NCBI GenBank assembly: GCA_902779395.1
Contig: CACZBK010000002.1
Coordinates: 113,647 to 177,646, forward strand
DNA from: an uncultured Lachnospiraceae bacterium
GTDB taxonomy: Bacteria > Bacillota > Clostridia > Lachnospirales > Lachnospiraceae
Length of the DNA: 64,000 nucleotides
Direction of reading: 5' to 3'
Position 1 is the first letter of the stretch, and each line of letters opens with the position of its first letter. Under the pieces are notes generated by a model that saw nothing but the letters and a program-made list of their open reading frames with translations, did not search any database and was not told the DNA's origin. Below, in pieces: positions 41,918 to 51,475 of the stretch. Both the position numbers and the translations under genes were made by a program.

Positions 41918-43844
41918 GTCAGTTAAAAAAACAGATAAAAGCATAAAGGATATACTCCCCCTGCTGTTTTTCATCATAATAGCCGGAGGATGGGTACTCT
42001 TTTATCTGTTAAGGGTAACGAATCTTTTGGATGCCGATATGTCGAGCGAGATGGTACTCTCTGAGATACTTGCAAAAGAACACGGCATCATCACGCCGAA
42101 CTGGAAGTATTCAACGGAGATACGTGTACTCAACAATCAGATATTCTTCAGTCTTTTCCTTGCGCTGACAAAAAGCTATCATATGTCACGCCTGCTTTCC
42201 GGTGTGGTGCTTTTTATCATCTACGGTGCGAGTTACTATTATCTCTGCACACAGGCAGATATTAAAAAATATTTTCCTCATACAGCATGGCTTCTGTTCA
42301 TTCCCTTTTCCGCAGATTATGCCTACATAGTACTTTACGGGCTTTTCTATATACCGCATATAGCAATAAGCTTTACCGCTGCAGCCATGACACTGCATAT
42401 AGAACGCAGCGAAGATAAAAAGAAAAAATATATACTCATGCTCTTACTCCTTTTATTATCCGCAGCTGCAGGCATGGGCGGCCCCAGACAGATAGTCATC
42501 AGTTTCCTGCCTCTTCTCATGCTGGCACTGATCCATACATTTTTGCAAAGAAAACTAATGTGGGGCGGAGCGTTCATCGCTTTTGCGGGAGGCTGTACAG
42601 GTTACGGTATAAACCGCTTCTTCCTTTCGGGAAGATATCATTTCAACAGCTGGGATAATATTAATTTTACAGGCTTTTCTTTTGAAAGAGCGCAGACCCT
42701 TATAATGGGCATACTCCACGAATACGGCTATACGGAAGAATCCTTATTCTCCGCGGCACTTATAAAAAACGCCGCCGCGCTTATGATAGTTCTTGGCATC
42801 ATACTGTACTGCGTTTCATACTGCAGGCGCGGTGATGAAAAGGAACTTAAAGAACGCTTTGTTGCAGGGTGCGCTGCCATGACGGCTGCCGTATATTTCC
42901 TTCTTTATCTGCTTACGGATATGTATTATGAAGACCGTTATGCGCTCCCGATAATAGTATTTGCGATCCCACTGGCAGGATACGGGCTTAAGTGCGCTGA
43001 AAACGCAGCTGCACACAGCGATAAAAAAGACAGGCCGTGGCCTTATGTCATACCTGTCTGTGTACTGCTTTCCGTTCTGGCTGCAGGGCTTGGACGTTAC
43101 CCCGGACTCTGGAGAACAGACCTTTCTTCTTCCATGAAGGAAGCAGCGGATTCTCTTGCCGCCCAGGAATATACGGCCGGCTATGCATCCTACTGGAACG
43201 GAAACATCATGACCGAACTTTCCGAAGGACGTTTTGAGATGTTCAACTGGGATGATTATGTAGACGGTAAGGTTGATGTGGATGAGCTCTATGTATGGCT
43301 GCAGCCCATATCCCACTATGAGAAAAGACCCGACGGAAAGATCTTTATCCTTTTAAGTACGGAAGAAGAACAGCTCTGTCCTCTTGTGGAATATCTTACG
43401 GAAGAAGATGTTGCTTTCAGAAACGATTCCTATGTGGCTTACGGTTTTGAATCCCGCGAAGCCATGCTCTATGCCTTAAGCGATCATGTGTATGATCTTG
43501 GCGATGGGGATGCCCTGACAAACGGAGAAAGCGACGGCACCTCCTGGATACTGCATGAAGGTTCACAGAGCAGCGGCCCGAACATGACTTTCTATACCGG
43601 TACCTATGAACTTGCGATAAACGGCTCGGGGCTTGATAAGCTTAAAGTAACAGCCACATCCGGCTTCGGAGAAAATGAGCTCGAATGCATGATCCTATCA
43701 CAGGATGATAACGAGCTGCTTATAAACGTCACAGTTAACGAAAACACTTATCACGTGGAATTCAATATGCAGAATACCGCGCAGGATGATATACGTATAG
43801 ACCGTGCAGTGATAGACCGCGCGGAAAGGAGCGGTGATGTCTGA
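41907..43844 (+). CDS. Polytopic membrane protein, probable GT-C-type glycosyltransferase
   Basis: A 645-residue membrane protein with about eleven hydrophobic segments to residue about 400 and a C-terminal soluble domain. The first external loop (TNLLDADMSSEMVLSE) has acidic residues where GT-C enzymes bind donor and metal. It resembles the first operon gene in design but not obviously in sequence. It likely transfers a polyprenyl-phosphate-linked sugar to an external acceptor. Overlaps of 11 and 8 bases link it to its neighbours. Confidence 0.65.
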   Translation: MKPESVKKTDKSIKDILPLLFFIIIAGGWVLFYLLRVTNLLDADMSSEMVLSEILAKEHGIITPNWKYSTEIRVLNNQIFFSLFLALTKSYHMSRLLSGVVLFIIYGASYYYLCTQADIKKYFPHTAWLLFIPFSADYAYIVLYGLFYIPHIAISFTAAAMTLHIERSEDKKKKYILMLLLLLLSAAAGMGGPRQIVISFLPLLMLALIHTFLQRKLMWGGAFIAFAGGCTGYGINRFFLSGRYHFNSWDNINFTGFSFERAQTLIMGILHEYGYTEESLFSAALIKNAAALMIVLGIILYCVSYCRRGDEKELKERFVAGCAAMTAAVYFLLYLLTDMYYEDRYALPIIVFAIPLAGYGLKCAENAAAHSDKKDRPWPYVIPVCVLLSVLAAGLGRYPGLWRTDLSSSMKEAADSLAAQEYTAGYASYWNGNIMTELSEGRFEMFNWDDYVDGKVDVDELYVWLQPISHYEKRPDGKIFILLSTEEEQLCPLVEYLTEEDVAFRNDSYVAYGFESREAMLYALSDHVYDLGDGDALTNGESDGTSWILHEGSQSSGPNMTFYTGTYELAINGSGLDKLKVTATSGFGENELECMILSQDDNELLINVTVNENTYHVEFNMQNTAQDDIRIDRAVIDRAERSGDV

Positions 43845-44955
43845 TAATAAAGAAAGAAATACCGACTACCGCTTTAAGCTGCTCTATGCGATAGCAATGA
43901 TACAGATAGTTGGCGGGCATTGTAATGACGGCGCTCTCGATCTTTTCTACGAATGGATCCCTTATATGGGAACGCACCTTGCCATACTCATATTTGCATC
44001 CGGATATTTTTATAAAAACAAGGCTGAAGAAGCACCGCTTAAGTTTCTTTTAAAAAAAGCAAAGCATCTTCTCCTGCCTTTATATATCTGGAATCTCGTA
44101 TACGGTATTGTGGTGATGATACTGCGCAATTTCGGCTTTACCATCGGGGAGGAGCTGAGCCTTAAGACCCTGCTTCTTTCACCTCTTTACGACGGACATC
44201 AGTTTATGTATAATCTGGCCGGCTGGTTTGTGATACCATTATTTATGGCAGAGGCTGCATATATGTTTTACAGACTGCTGCTTAATAAGCTAAAGCTTCA
44301 CCTGCCGGAGACTGTGGTATTCCTTCCTCCGCTTGCTGTGGGCATCGCAGGACTTGAACTAGCCATCAAAGGATACAACAGCGGCTGGTGGCTGATACTT
44401 CCAAGGTTTGCATACTTCTTTGCTTTTTATGCATTTGGAGCATATTATAAACGAGCACTTGAACGATATGACAGACTGCCGAACATAGTATACTTTGGTA
44501 TCATAGCTCTGGTGCAGATGGCCATGCTCGTCATCTTCCACAGGATACCGATATACGTGATATCCTGGTGCAATGATTTCCCCGAAGGTCCGGTGATACC
44601 CTTTATCACGGGTGCGCTGGGCATCGCCTTCTGGCTGCGTATATGCAAATGGCTGGAATGGGGGCTCGGAAAAGACAGGGTCGTAAATGCCATAGCCGAT
44701 AACAGTTATTCGATAATGATACATCAGTTTGCGGGCTTTATGGCTGTAAAGACTCTTTATGCCCTGATAGCAAAGTATACAGGACATTTCCTAGATTTTG
44801 ACATGGCTGCATACAAGAGCGATATATGGTATTATTATACTCCGCCGCAGCTGCCTTATTATTCGCTGATATTTTACCTTTTTGCAGGTATCGCACTGCC
44901 TATATTACTTGCAGTGATCGGACGTAAGTTACTTAAAATCCACCCCACAAGATAG
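43837..44955 (+). CDS. Acyltransferase-3 family membrane O-acyltransferase
   Basis: A 372-residue membrane protein starting at the ATG at 43837 with AAAGGAG upstream (an in-frame GTG precedes it). The N-terminal LLYAIAMIQIVGGHCNDG contains the conserved His of the OafA/WecH acyltransferase-3 family. About ten hydrophobic helices follow, including NSYSIMIHQFAGF. It probably acetylates the glycan assembled by this operon, using a cytoplasmic acyl donor. Confidence 0.87.
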   Translation: MSDNKERNTDYRFKLLYAIAMIQIVGGHCNDGALDLFYEWIPYMGTHLAILIFASGYFYKNKAEEAPLKFLLKKAKHLLLPLYIWNLVYGIVVMILRNFGFTIGEELSLKTLLLSPLYDGHQFMYNLAGWFVIPLFMAEAAYMFYRLLLNKLKLHLPETVVFLPPLAVGIAGLELAIKGYNSGWWLILPRFAYFFAFYAFGAYYKRALERYDRLPNIVYFGIIALVQMAMLVIFHRIPIYVISWCNDFPEGPVIPFITGALGIAFWLRICKWLEWGLGKDRVVNAIADNSYSIMIHQFAGFMAVKTLYALIAKYTGHFLDFDMAAYKSDIWYYYTPPQLPYYSLIFYLFAGIALPILLAVIGRKLLKIHPTR

Positions 44956-44968
44956 GAGGTTTACAACC

Positions 44969-45883
44969 ATGCCCCGTAAAATGGAGATAACAACAAGAAT
45001 GGGCTGCAGGATCGACTGCAAATACTGCCCGCAGAAGCTTACTTTAAGCAGATATTATAAAGACAACCCCAAACGTGAGACCGTGATGACTCTTGAAAAC
45101 TATAAAAAGTTCATCGACAGGATCCCCACGGATGTGAACATAATCTTTTCCGGCATGTGCGAGCCTTTCCTTAACGAGCAGTGTATCGATATGGTCGAAT
45201 ATGCCGTGGAAAAAGGTCATGACGTGGATATGTATACTACCTTAACGGGAATGACAATGGAAGCTTATGAGCGGATGATCAATACAAAGATCCATTATTT
45301 CGTACTGCATGTGGCTGATAAGGACATGAACGCAAAGATCCCCGTAAACGAAGAGTACCTTAAAAAGCTTGATACCGTCGCGGAAAACCATAAGAACGGC
45401 CGATTCCCCATCACGACCATTTCCGTTCACGGAGATTTTCATCCGCAGATAGTCGATATAATGAAAAAGATACCCGATGTACCTGTGCTCAGAGAGATCT
45501 ATGACAGGGCGGGAAATCTTGAGGATAAAGAAGGCGTTACCATTATGGTAGAAAAACCCAAAATGGGAAAACTTGCCTGCTCAAAGTGCCACGGCCATGC
45601 CCTGGATGTGAACTACCTGCTCCCGGACGGATCGGTACTTATGTGCCCCATGGACTGGGGTCTTGATAATATACTGGGAAATCTGAATACAAGCACTTAT
45701 GAAGAGCTTGCAGAAGGACCGGTAAAACAGGCCTTCCGCAAGCGCATGCTCTCAAACGGTGAAGGTGACGAAGGCCTTCTGTGCAGACACTGCCATGAAT
45801 CAAAACCTTTATCAGCATACAGGATGGAAACGCTAAAGGCTAATGTTAAAGGTACACTGCGAAAGATCATCAAGGGAAAATGA
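44969..45883 (+). CDS. Radical SAM/SPASM-like protein
   Basis: A 304-residue cytoplasmic enzyme. The 4Fe-4S CxxxCxxC is C13, C17, C20 in GCRIDCKYC. The C-terminus has further cysteines: CSKCHG (about 204), LMCPMDWG (about 225) and LLCRHCHES (about 272), a SPASM/twitch-like arrangement binding an extra cluster. LPDGSVLMCPMDWG is typical of SPASM proteins. GATAGGAGGT precedes the ATG. It is the last gene of the glycan operon, 13 bases after the acyltransferase. Its substrate is unknown; modification of a sugar or peptide component is possible. Its stop codon abuts that of the opposing gene. Confidence 0.85.
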   Translation: MPRKMEITTRMGCRIDCKYCPQKLTLSRYYKDNPKRETVMTLENYKKFIDRIPTDVNIIFSGMCEPFLNEQCIDMVEYAVEKGHDVDMYTTLTGMTMEAYERMINTKIHYFVLHVADKDMNAKIPVNEEYLKKLDTVAENHKNGRFPITTISVHGDFHPQIVDIMKKIPDVPVLREIYDRAGNLEDKEGVTIMVEKPKMGKLACSKCHGHALDVNYLLPDGSVLMCPMDWGLDNILGNLNTSTYEELAEGPVKQAFRKRMLSNGEGDEGLLCRHCHESKPLSAYRMETLKANVKGTLRKIIKGK

Positions 45884-47614
45884 TCATTCTGCAGGATTAA
45901 ACACGTACGTACAGCCTCCGGGGGTTCCGTCTGTGTACTTCCATTCAACGGAAAACTCAAGATGATCACCTATCAGCTTGGTTATCACCCAGTCTTCATG
46001 CCCCGTACTCTTATCATCAAGCGCATAGCAGGGATAGCCTGTGTAATAATCAAGCTCCTCCGGCTCCAGAGTATACTCCATCTTCCTGTTTTCCGGAATA
46101 TAAGTCAGTGAAAGCTGTATGGTACCGTCATCATTGAAATGCATATGCCTTTCATACACATCTTCTTCCGCCAGTCCGAACTCACCTTCCACTTCATATG
46201 AATAAAAATCCCAGTCGGTACCGGCAAGCTTTGCCACATCTTCATCCTTTACATGTTTGGGGAAGCCCATAAACATCTGATATCTGTCAACAGGCTCACC
46301 GCTGCTGTTTCTTTCAGCATCTTCCCCGAAAGGAATGGCATAATAGCAGTAGTCCATAGGTGCATAGGCGTATCTCCAGCCTATATCATCCTCGCGGATA
46401 TGATTCCCCGTTGTTGTGATATAGAATGCCGTTTTATCCAGTACAACGGCCACCGGAACATCATTCAGCCATTCGGTATCCTGATAATCATTCACCGTAT
46501 ACCTGTCAATGACCTGTGCACTGAAGGGGCTGTCATAATAAACCAGATCACCGCTGTAGCCATCGCTTAAGCCCAGAGTTCCCTTCTTCACATCATAGAA
46601 ATAAATTTCCCCGTCGGGATCAAAGAACATCTTAGGCTCACCGGGTTCTTTCATCATATTGTTTTCATTCGTTACAATAACATCCTTAAGACTCCCCTCT
46701 ACACCTGCCTGCATGCTGTATGCTTCCCAGGCAGAAAGAAAATGTCCGGTTCCTTCATAATATCCGAAAGTAATATACAGTTCATCCTCCACAGGTTCAA
46801 ATTCTATGAGCTCGGGTATCGTCCAGGCATCATAAAGTTCCGCCGGTTTAATGAAAGTACCCATGAGGGTCTCATCTCCGCTTAAGGAATAGGACAGCAA
46901 TTCATACGCTTTCGTTTCTTCAACAATGCGCATCGTCACCAGTTCATCACCGGCAAAGCCGTACACATCCGTCATCCCGTCAATGGTGTATAATTTATCG
47001 CCCTCATTATATACACTGTAGGAAATATTCCAGTTATCATCATGTTCCGCAACAGCCACAAGCTTACCGTCATCGGATACATCTATTATCGTATCACCGC
47101 CGCAATAGTTCCGCGATGTGACTGCCTGCGGATCATAGAGCATGATATTGCCGTTTCCGTCAGCGGAAAGCAGGCCTTCGGTACACGCATACATCTTACC
47201 GTATGCATTTACCTGCATTACATCATGAAATTCATTTGCATCCAGATCATAAACAGCGATGGTCGAAGGTACGGAAGCGTCTTCATAATTAAGATACTCA
47301 GCAAACAATGCGCTCTGCGGCATGGCTTCTTCGGCTATCACACGGTAATACACATTGCGACCGAGTCTTATAAAATACCCGCCATTGCCTTCAACTTCGG
47401 CTGAGGAAAACTCGCTCCCGAATAAGGCAAGCTCTTCCACCGGCTCCGGCGAAGGCATATCAGGCTCCGGCGAAGGCGTGGGTGCCTGTGTAACCACAGG
47501 TTCTTCCTCTTCAGGCTCATACGTCCCGCGGCTTCCTCCGGCATTATCCGTACATGCGCAAAGCATCCCGGTACATATGCTCAAAGACAGTAACAGCAGC
47601 AATCTCTTTTTCAT
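45884..47614 (-). CDS. Secreted lipoprotein of unknown function
   Basis: A 576-residue lipoprotein. The signal peptide ends in LCAC, with the lipidated Cys at about residue 21, followed by a Pro/Glu-rich spacer (QAPTPSPEPDMPSPEP). The middle contains repeated short strands (IAVYDLDANEFHDV, NIMLYDP, DGKLVAVAEHDDNW) suggesting a beta-propeller. The last 110 residues form another domain (HFNDDGTIQLSLTYI). It is the third gene of the minus-strand operon esterase-hexapeptide transferase-lipoprotein. Its stop touches the radical SAM stop within TGATCA. Confidence 0.8.
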   Translation of the reverse strand: MKKRLLLLLSLSICTGMLCACTDNAGGSRGTYEPEEEEPVVTQAPTPSPEPDMPSPEPVEELALFGSEFSSAEVEGNGGYFIRLGRNVYYRVIAEEAMPQSALFAEYLNYEDASVPSTIAVYDLDANEFHDVMQVNAYGKMYACTEGLLSADGNGNIMLYDPQAVTSRNYCGGDTIIDVSDDGKLVAVAEHDDNWNISYSVYNEGDKLYTIDGMTDVYGFAGDELVTMRIVEETKAYELLSYSLSGDETLMGTFIKPAELYDAWTIPELIEFEPVEDELYITFGYYEGTGHFLSAWEAYSMQAGVEGSLKDVIVTNENNMMKEPGEPKMFFDPDGEIYFYDVKKGTLGLSDGYSGDLVYYDSPFSAQVIDRYTVNDYQDTEWLNDVPVAVVLDKTAFYITTTGNHIREDDIGWRYAYAPMDYCYYAIPFGEDAERNSSGEPVDRYQMFMGFPKHVKDEDVAKLAGTDWDFYSYEVEGEFGLAEEDVYERHMHFNDDGTIQLSLTYIPENRKMEYTLEPEELDYYTGYPCYALDDKSTGHEDWVITKLIGDHLEFSVEWKYTDGTPGGCTYVFNPAE

Positions 47615-47622
47615 CTTCTCCC

Positions 47623-48180
47623 TTAAACCTTTCTGTTTATATACCCCTGTGTGGCGTTTTCTTTTTCGTGTACCACACCCGGATTTCCCATCACTATACT
47701 GTGATCCGGCACATCAAAATTAACATATGCTCCGGGTGCGATAAGCACGTCATTACCTATCTTTATATTTCCGACTATAACTGCATTAGTCCCTATCCAC
47801 ACTTCATCACCTATCACGGGCGTGCCCTTTTTGCTGCCGCGGTTAGCCTGGCCTATGGTTATACCCGTTGACAGGTTCACGTTACGTCCCAGTACCGCAT
47901 CCGGATGGATTATCACTCTGCCAAGGTGTCCTATGTATAAACCCTGGCCTGCGCTTACCTCCGGCGGTATCAGTATATGGGTCTTCTCTGTCAGCTTTTC
48001 AAGCTTAAGCGCATAGAACTTTCCTTTCAGCCCGCCTTTTTTACGATAGTAAGAAGCCTTCCTCCACAGCTTTAAATACTTCATCTGCAGAGGAAAGAAA
48101 AACTTCTGCTTAAAAGACATGGGCAGATCGTATACCCTTTTTATGTCGCTTTCTATCAGCCGCTTAAGCTCTTTATCCAT
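47623..48180 (-). CDS. Hexapeptide-repeat acetyltransferase (serine acetyltransferase-like)
   Basis: A 185-residue left-handed beta-helix acyltransferase. The C-terminal half shows the hexad repeats (IGHLGRVIIHPDAVLGRNVN, IGDEVWIGTNAVIVG). The acceptor-side His is in the GHLG segment, and the protein ends with MGNPGVVHEK. CysE-type serine acetyltransferases share this form, but here no cysteine genes are nearby and the partner is an esterase, so sugar O-acetylation is equally likely. It lies eight bases upstream of the lipoprotein gene. Confidence 0.85.
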   Translation of the reverse strand: MDKELKRLIESDIKRVYDLPMSFKQKFFFPLQMKYLKLWRKASYYRKKGGLKGKFYALKLEKLTEKTHILIPPEVSAGQGLYIGHLGRVIIHPDAVLGRNVNLSTGITIGQANRGSKKGTPVIGDEVWIGTNAVIVGNIKIGNDVLIAPGAYVNFDVPDHSIVMGNPGVVHEKENATQGYINRKV

Positions 48181-48186
48181 GCAGTA

Positions 48187-49782
48187 TCAACCTCTTGAAA
48201 ACTGTGATATGAACTTCCAGGCAACTTCGTTTGTATGCTGTCTGCATTCATGCACCTGATTATCTATGCTGGCAAATGCTGTACGGCATACTCCGTCCTC
48301 ACTGTCATAGTAACGTACCGTAAGGATGCTGCCTCTCGTTTCATCTTTTATCTCTTCCACTCTGTCGGGCCTGCAGCCGTATACCGGCTCTTCCCACTTA
48401 TCCTTATCTTCAAAGGATACATCAAAAGTGCACTTGCATTTATTTACCTTAGCTGCATACTGCACACGCTCAAGGCAGGTCTCGCTCTGCATGGGGAGTT
48501 CCGGAAGATGTGACTTCTCTCCGCCCGAATAGAACAGGGGAACCGGAACATCCATGTTGATACCGTCTTCTATCGATTTTCCAAACATATTGTTATGTAT
48601 GGGGAAGAGCGCACTTGCCGGTGCCATTCCCGCAAAAATCCCGGGATATTCCTGGAACAGATCCCAGGTCTTGCCGCTTCCCATTGAAAAGCCTGTAGCA
48701 TAGATGCGCTTTTCATCTATGGAATATTTCTTCTTAAGCGCCTCTATGAATTCCACTGCTTCCGTAGCCGTGATGAACTGATGGTTATCAACTGCCACAT
48801 AAAGGAAATCATTATCATGACACACTTCCCACCAGCCTGCTACAAAGGTAAGGTACATAGACGAATCCCCGCCGCCGTGGAAACCAATGAGCAGCGGTAC
48901 GGGACCTTTATCAAATATACCGTTATTGTAATATGCAAAGTATCCTATCTTATGCTCGGGTCTGTCTTTTATTATACGATTATCGGGAGAGGTTTTTACG
49001 GTAACTATGCCGCAGTCTTCCGTCATATTCAGTGCTTCGAAATCCGGCTCGATCTCCATCTTTCCGCACCACATCTTAAACTTGCGTACAAAAGCCTTAA
49101 AATCTTCCCTGTATTCTGCCTTATCTTTTATCAGAAGATTCTCACAGCCTTCGAAAGCCTTGTTTATCTCTTCGCTGTTGCCGACACTCAGTATGCCTAT
49201 GTCTTTCCTCTGCACATCGGGTTTAACGCTGAGCCTCTCCATGGAGCACATGGCGGGAGTGATCTCGCCGGGACCCCAGAGATATTCGCCGTCTGTCTTT
49301 TTAATGAGATTCTTTGCCACATAATCGGCAGATGCGCCGTAGCTGTAGATATCAGCCCTGAATATCGCTCCGCGTATGAAATATCCTTTAAACTCCTGAG
49401 TAAAGAAATCCGTGATGGATACGATACCTTCTTTGTAATCCGGATTCATCTTTACTTCCGCGATGATGTCCTTATACAGCTCCTCTGTCTCATCTGCCCA
49501 GCCGCCTTCAGACGTGGGATAGATAAAGAGCACATTTGCATCGGATGCTGCCGCTATATCGGCAAGCCCGCTTTCTTTTGCGAAAGCCACCGCCTCATCA
49601 CGGTCCTGTTTCTTCTCTTCAAAGACTAAGATCAGGGGCTGTCTGAACGTATAATTGTTCGTCTCGGAATCGATATCGTTTGCGGGCACATAAGCTTTTA
49701 AGTAAAAGCGCTCGAAACGATGCTCCCAGTACTTTGATCCGTCAGGCAGATCCGTAACCACCGGTCTTTCTTTCATAGCCAT
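48187..49782 (-). CDS. Alpha/beta hydrolase, feruloyl/PHB-depolymerase-like esterase
   Basis: A 532-residue enzyme starting at the ATG at 49782 (MAMKERPVV) with AGGAGG nine bases upstream; a longer frame begins before the promoter. The catalytic domain is in the C-terminal half: oxyanion region [10 protein letters not shown] (about 299), nucleophile GFSMGSG (about 364), and a terminal His region (QVHECRQHT). The N-terminal half is a large accessory domain with no clear family. No signal peptide, so it probably deacylates imported oligosaccharides. It is first in its operon and diverges from the GH-A gene. Confidence 0.8.
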   Translation of the reverse strand: MAMKERPVVTDLPDGSKYWEHRFERFYLKAYVPANDIDSETNNYTFRQPLILVFEEKKQDRDEAVAFAKESGLADIAAASDANVLFIYPTSEGGWADETEELYKDIIAEVKMNPDYKEGIVSITDFFTQEFKGYFIRGAIFRADIYSYGASADYVAKNLIKKTDGEYLWGPGEITPAMCSMERLSVKPDVQRKDIGILSVGNSEEINKAFEGCENLLIKDKAEYREDFKAFVRKFKMWCGKMEIEPDFEALNMTEDCGIVTVKTSPDNRIIKDRPEHKIGYFAYYNNGIFDKGPVPLLIGFHGGGDSSMYLTFVAGWWEVCHDNDFLYVAVDNHQFITATEAVEFIEALKKKYSIDEKRIYATGFSMGSGKTWDLFQEYPGIFAGMAPASALFPIHNNMFGKSIEDGINMDVPVPLFYSGGEKSHLPELPMQSETCLERVQYAAKVNKCKCTFDVSFEDKDKWEEPVYGCRPDRVEEIKDETRGSILTVRYYDSEDGVCRTAFASIDNQVHECRQHTNEVAWKFISQFSRG

Positions 49783-49832
49783 TTGAAAATACCTCCTGTA
49801 TGTTTTTGATATAACCCTTTTTACCACAGCAA

Positions 49833-49861
49833 AGTATACCATAAATTGCCTTATTTGCACA
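49833..49861 (-). promoter_or_regulatory. Candidate promoter of the esterase operon
   Basis: Minus-strand TATACT (49833-49838) preceded by TGG (extended -10); the -35 region (TGTGCA, 49856-49861) is weak. Confidence 0.5.
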
Positions 49862-49886
49862 GGCGCTTTTTAGCTGTGTATACGCA

Positions 49887-49915
49887 TTGAACAGCCGCAT
49901 TTTTTCCTGTATAAT
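49887..49915 (+). promoter_or_regulatory. Promoter of the GH-A hydrolase gene
   Basis: Plus-strand TTGAAC (49887-49892), 17-base spacer, perfect TATAAT (49910-49915). Confidence 0.75.
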
Positions 49916-49930
49916 AAGTCCGAATGTGTC

Positions 49931-49959
49931 ACTATTCACGGCCTGCGGGCCGTGATAGT
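49931..49959 (+). promoter_or_regulatory. Long hairpin at the 5' end of the hydrolase transcript
   Basis: ACTATTCACGGCC (49931-49943) pairs with GGCCGTGATAGT (49948-49959), a 12-base stem with one bulged T and a four-base loop, starting about eight bases after the predicted transcription start. It has no T tract, so it is not a terminator; a stabilising 5' stem or an operator is likely. Confidence 0.6.
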
Positions 49960-49998
49960 AACCAAAATGTTTCTAAGCGGAAGGAGGATCTTTTAGAC

Positions 49999-51414
49999 AT
50001 GGGTCTGCACTCGATTCATCTGGGAAAGGCTCCGCTGGCTCTGGATCTGTCAGACGGCAGCGAACGCGGTGAGTATGTCGATCAGGACTACATACTTCAC
50101 ACTCTGGGACGCCCCCACAGAAATATCAACCTGATGTATACCTATTATCCTAAGGATAAGGAATGGCCCGCACGTATTTCGGAGGCCTGGAAAGATAAAA
50201 AAGTCAACTTCGCATGGGATTATCCCTATGACGATTATTTCCCCTTCGGCGTAAACGACGAGCCCTTTAAGTTCATGAAGGACATACGCCGTCACGGACA
50301 GGACGTAACGCTCACCATCACCATCGACTGCTCGCTCGATGATGATACGCTTCGTGAATTTGCTCGCAGCTTAAAGCCATACGGGCGCATGCGCCTTCGC
50401 ATCAACCATGAATGCACCGGCAACTGGTTCACGCATAATAAGCGTTTTTCCTTTAAGGAGATAGGCGATTTCTTTGTACGCTTTTCCTCGATCGTAAAAG
50501 AAGAAGCTCCCAATGTGAAGACCATACTCTGCGCCGGCTTCACTGATGACGCCGATAAGCCCGTCGAGAGAGAAGAGGACCTGCTGGAAGCCTATAAAGC
50601 TGCGGATATCTGGAGCGCAGACCGCTACGTGGCGCTGCACTACGGCTGGCCTTACGACATAGCGGAAAAAGATGACGGCGGACGTCATAATTTCACCCCC
50701 ACAAAAAAGACCTATTCCGATTTTAAAAACACCTGCATGCGCATGCGTAAACTTACGGGACAGGATAAATACATGATAAGCGGAGAGTTTAATGCCGACG
50801 GCGATGTGACCGGCCCGCTGCATCAGGGCGAGACCGTTAAACGTTTTCTCGAACGTATAAAGAACGATAAGGCCGAATGGTTTGACGGCGTGACCTTCTA
50901 TCAGTTCCGCGACAGAGGACGCCTGGGCCTTGAGATAGAGGATCCAAACAATAAATATGCCGGTATCGCACAGCCCATACTTAAGGAATATAAGGAGATA
51001 ATGGCAGATCCCTATTACCGGAACCCCATAGAGATAAAGGAGGGCGCCGCCCTGCCCTATAAGTTCCGCTGGGGAGGAGCCGAGGATTCCGACGGACTTG
51101 CCATGGATATACACTTTGAAGGCAATCCGGAATTCTGCGAGATAAACTTTGAAGAAAAGCTCTCGCTGATGATGGAGCTTAACGGACGCTGGTTCTATAA
51201 AGCACCGGGCACAAAGTTCGTCGACCTTATGGAAGCCTTCTTTGAAAAACCCTTAAGCGGACCGGCAGATCTTACGCTTAAATTCTTCGCAACCCCGCCC
51301 GACGGAGTGAATGTGGATGACGGAAGCGAAGGCTGGGATGAGAACTATTATGCCACGATGAATAAAGAGCCGGTGCTGAGGATCAGGTATGAGCCTGTCA
51401 GTGTTGTTGAGTAA
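49999..51414 (+). CDS. Clan GH-A glycoside hydrolase (GH26-like TIM barrel)
   Basis: A 472-residue cytoplasmic hydrolase starting at 49999 (MGLHSIHLG) after AAGGAGGATC. The acid/base Glu is probably in RINHECTGNW (about 135-139), parallel to the HE motif of GH26 mannanases, and the nucleophile in SGEFNADG (about 262). The C-terminal 100 residues look like a beta-sandwich. The exact family is uncertain. It is followed by an esterase gene at 62 bases, consistent with joint processing of acetylated oligosaccharides. Confidence 0.75.
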   Translation: MGLHSIHLGKAPLALDLSDGSERGEYVDQDYILHTLGRPHRNINLMYTYYPKDKEWPARISEAWKDKKVNFAWDYPYDDYFPFGVNDEPFKFMKDIRRHGQDVTLTITIDCSLDDDTLREFARSLKPYGRMRLRINHECTGNWFTHNKRFSFKEIGDFFVRFSSIVKEEAPNVKTILCAGFTDDADKPVEREEDLLEAYKAADIWSADRYVALHYGWPYDIAEKDDGGRHNFTPTKKTYSDFKNTCMRMRKLTGQDKYMISGEFNADGDVTGPLHQGETVKRFLERIKNDKAEWFDGVTFYQFRDRGRLGLEIEDPNNKYAGIAQPILKEYKEIMADPYYRNPIEIKEGAALPYKFRWGGAEDSDGLAMDIHFEGNPEFCEINFEEKLSLMMELNGRWFYKAPGTKFVDLMEAFFEKPLSGPADLTLKFFATPPDGVNVDDGSEGWDENYYATMNKEPVLRIRYEPVSVVE

Positions 51415-51475
51415 AAAGGTTTTTCGCACCGCTCAGGATGACAGGTCAGTTACTTAATCGAAAGGAAGGATGATC

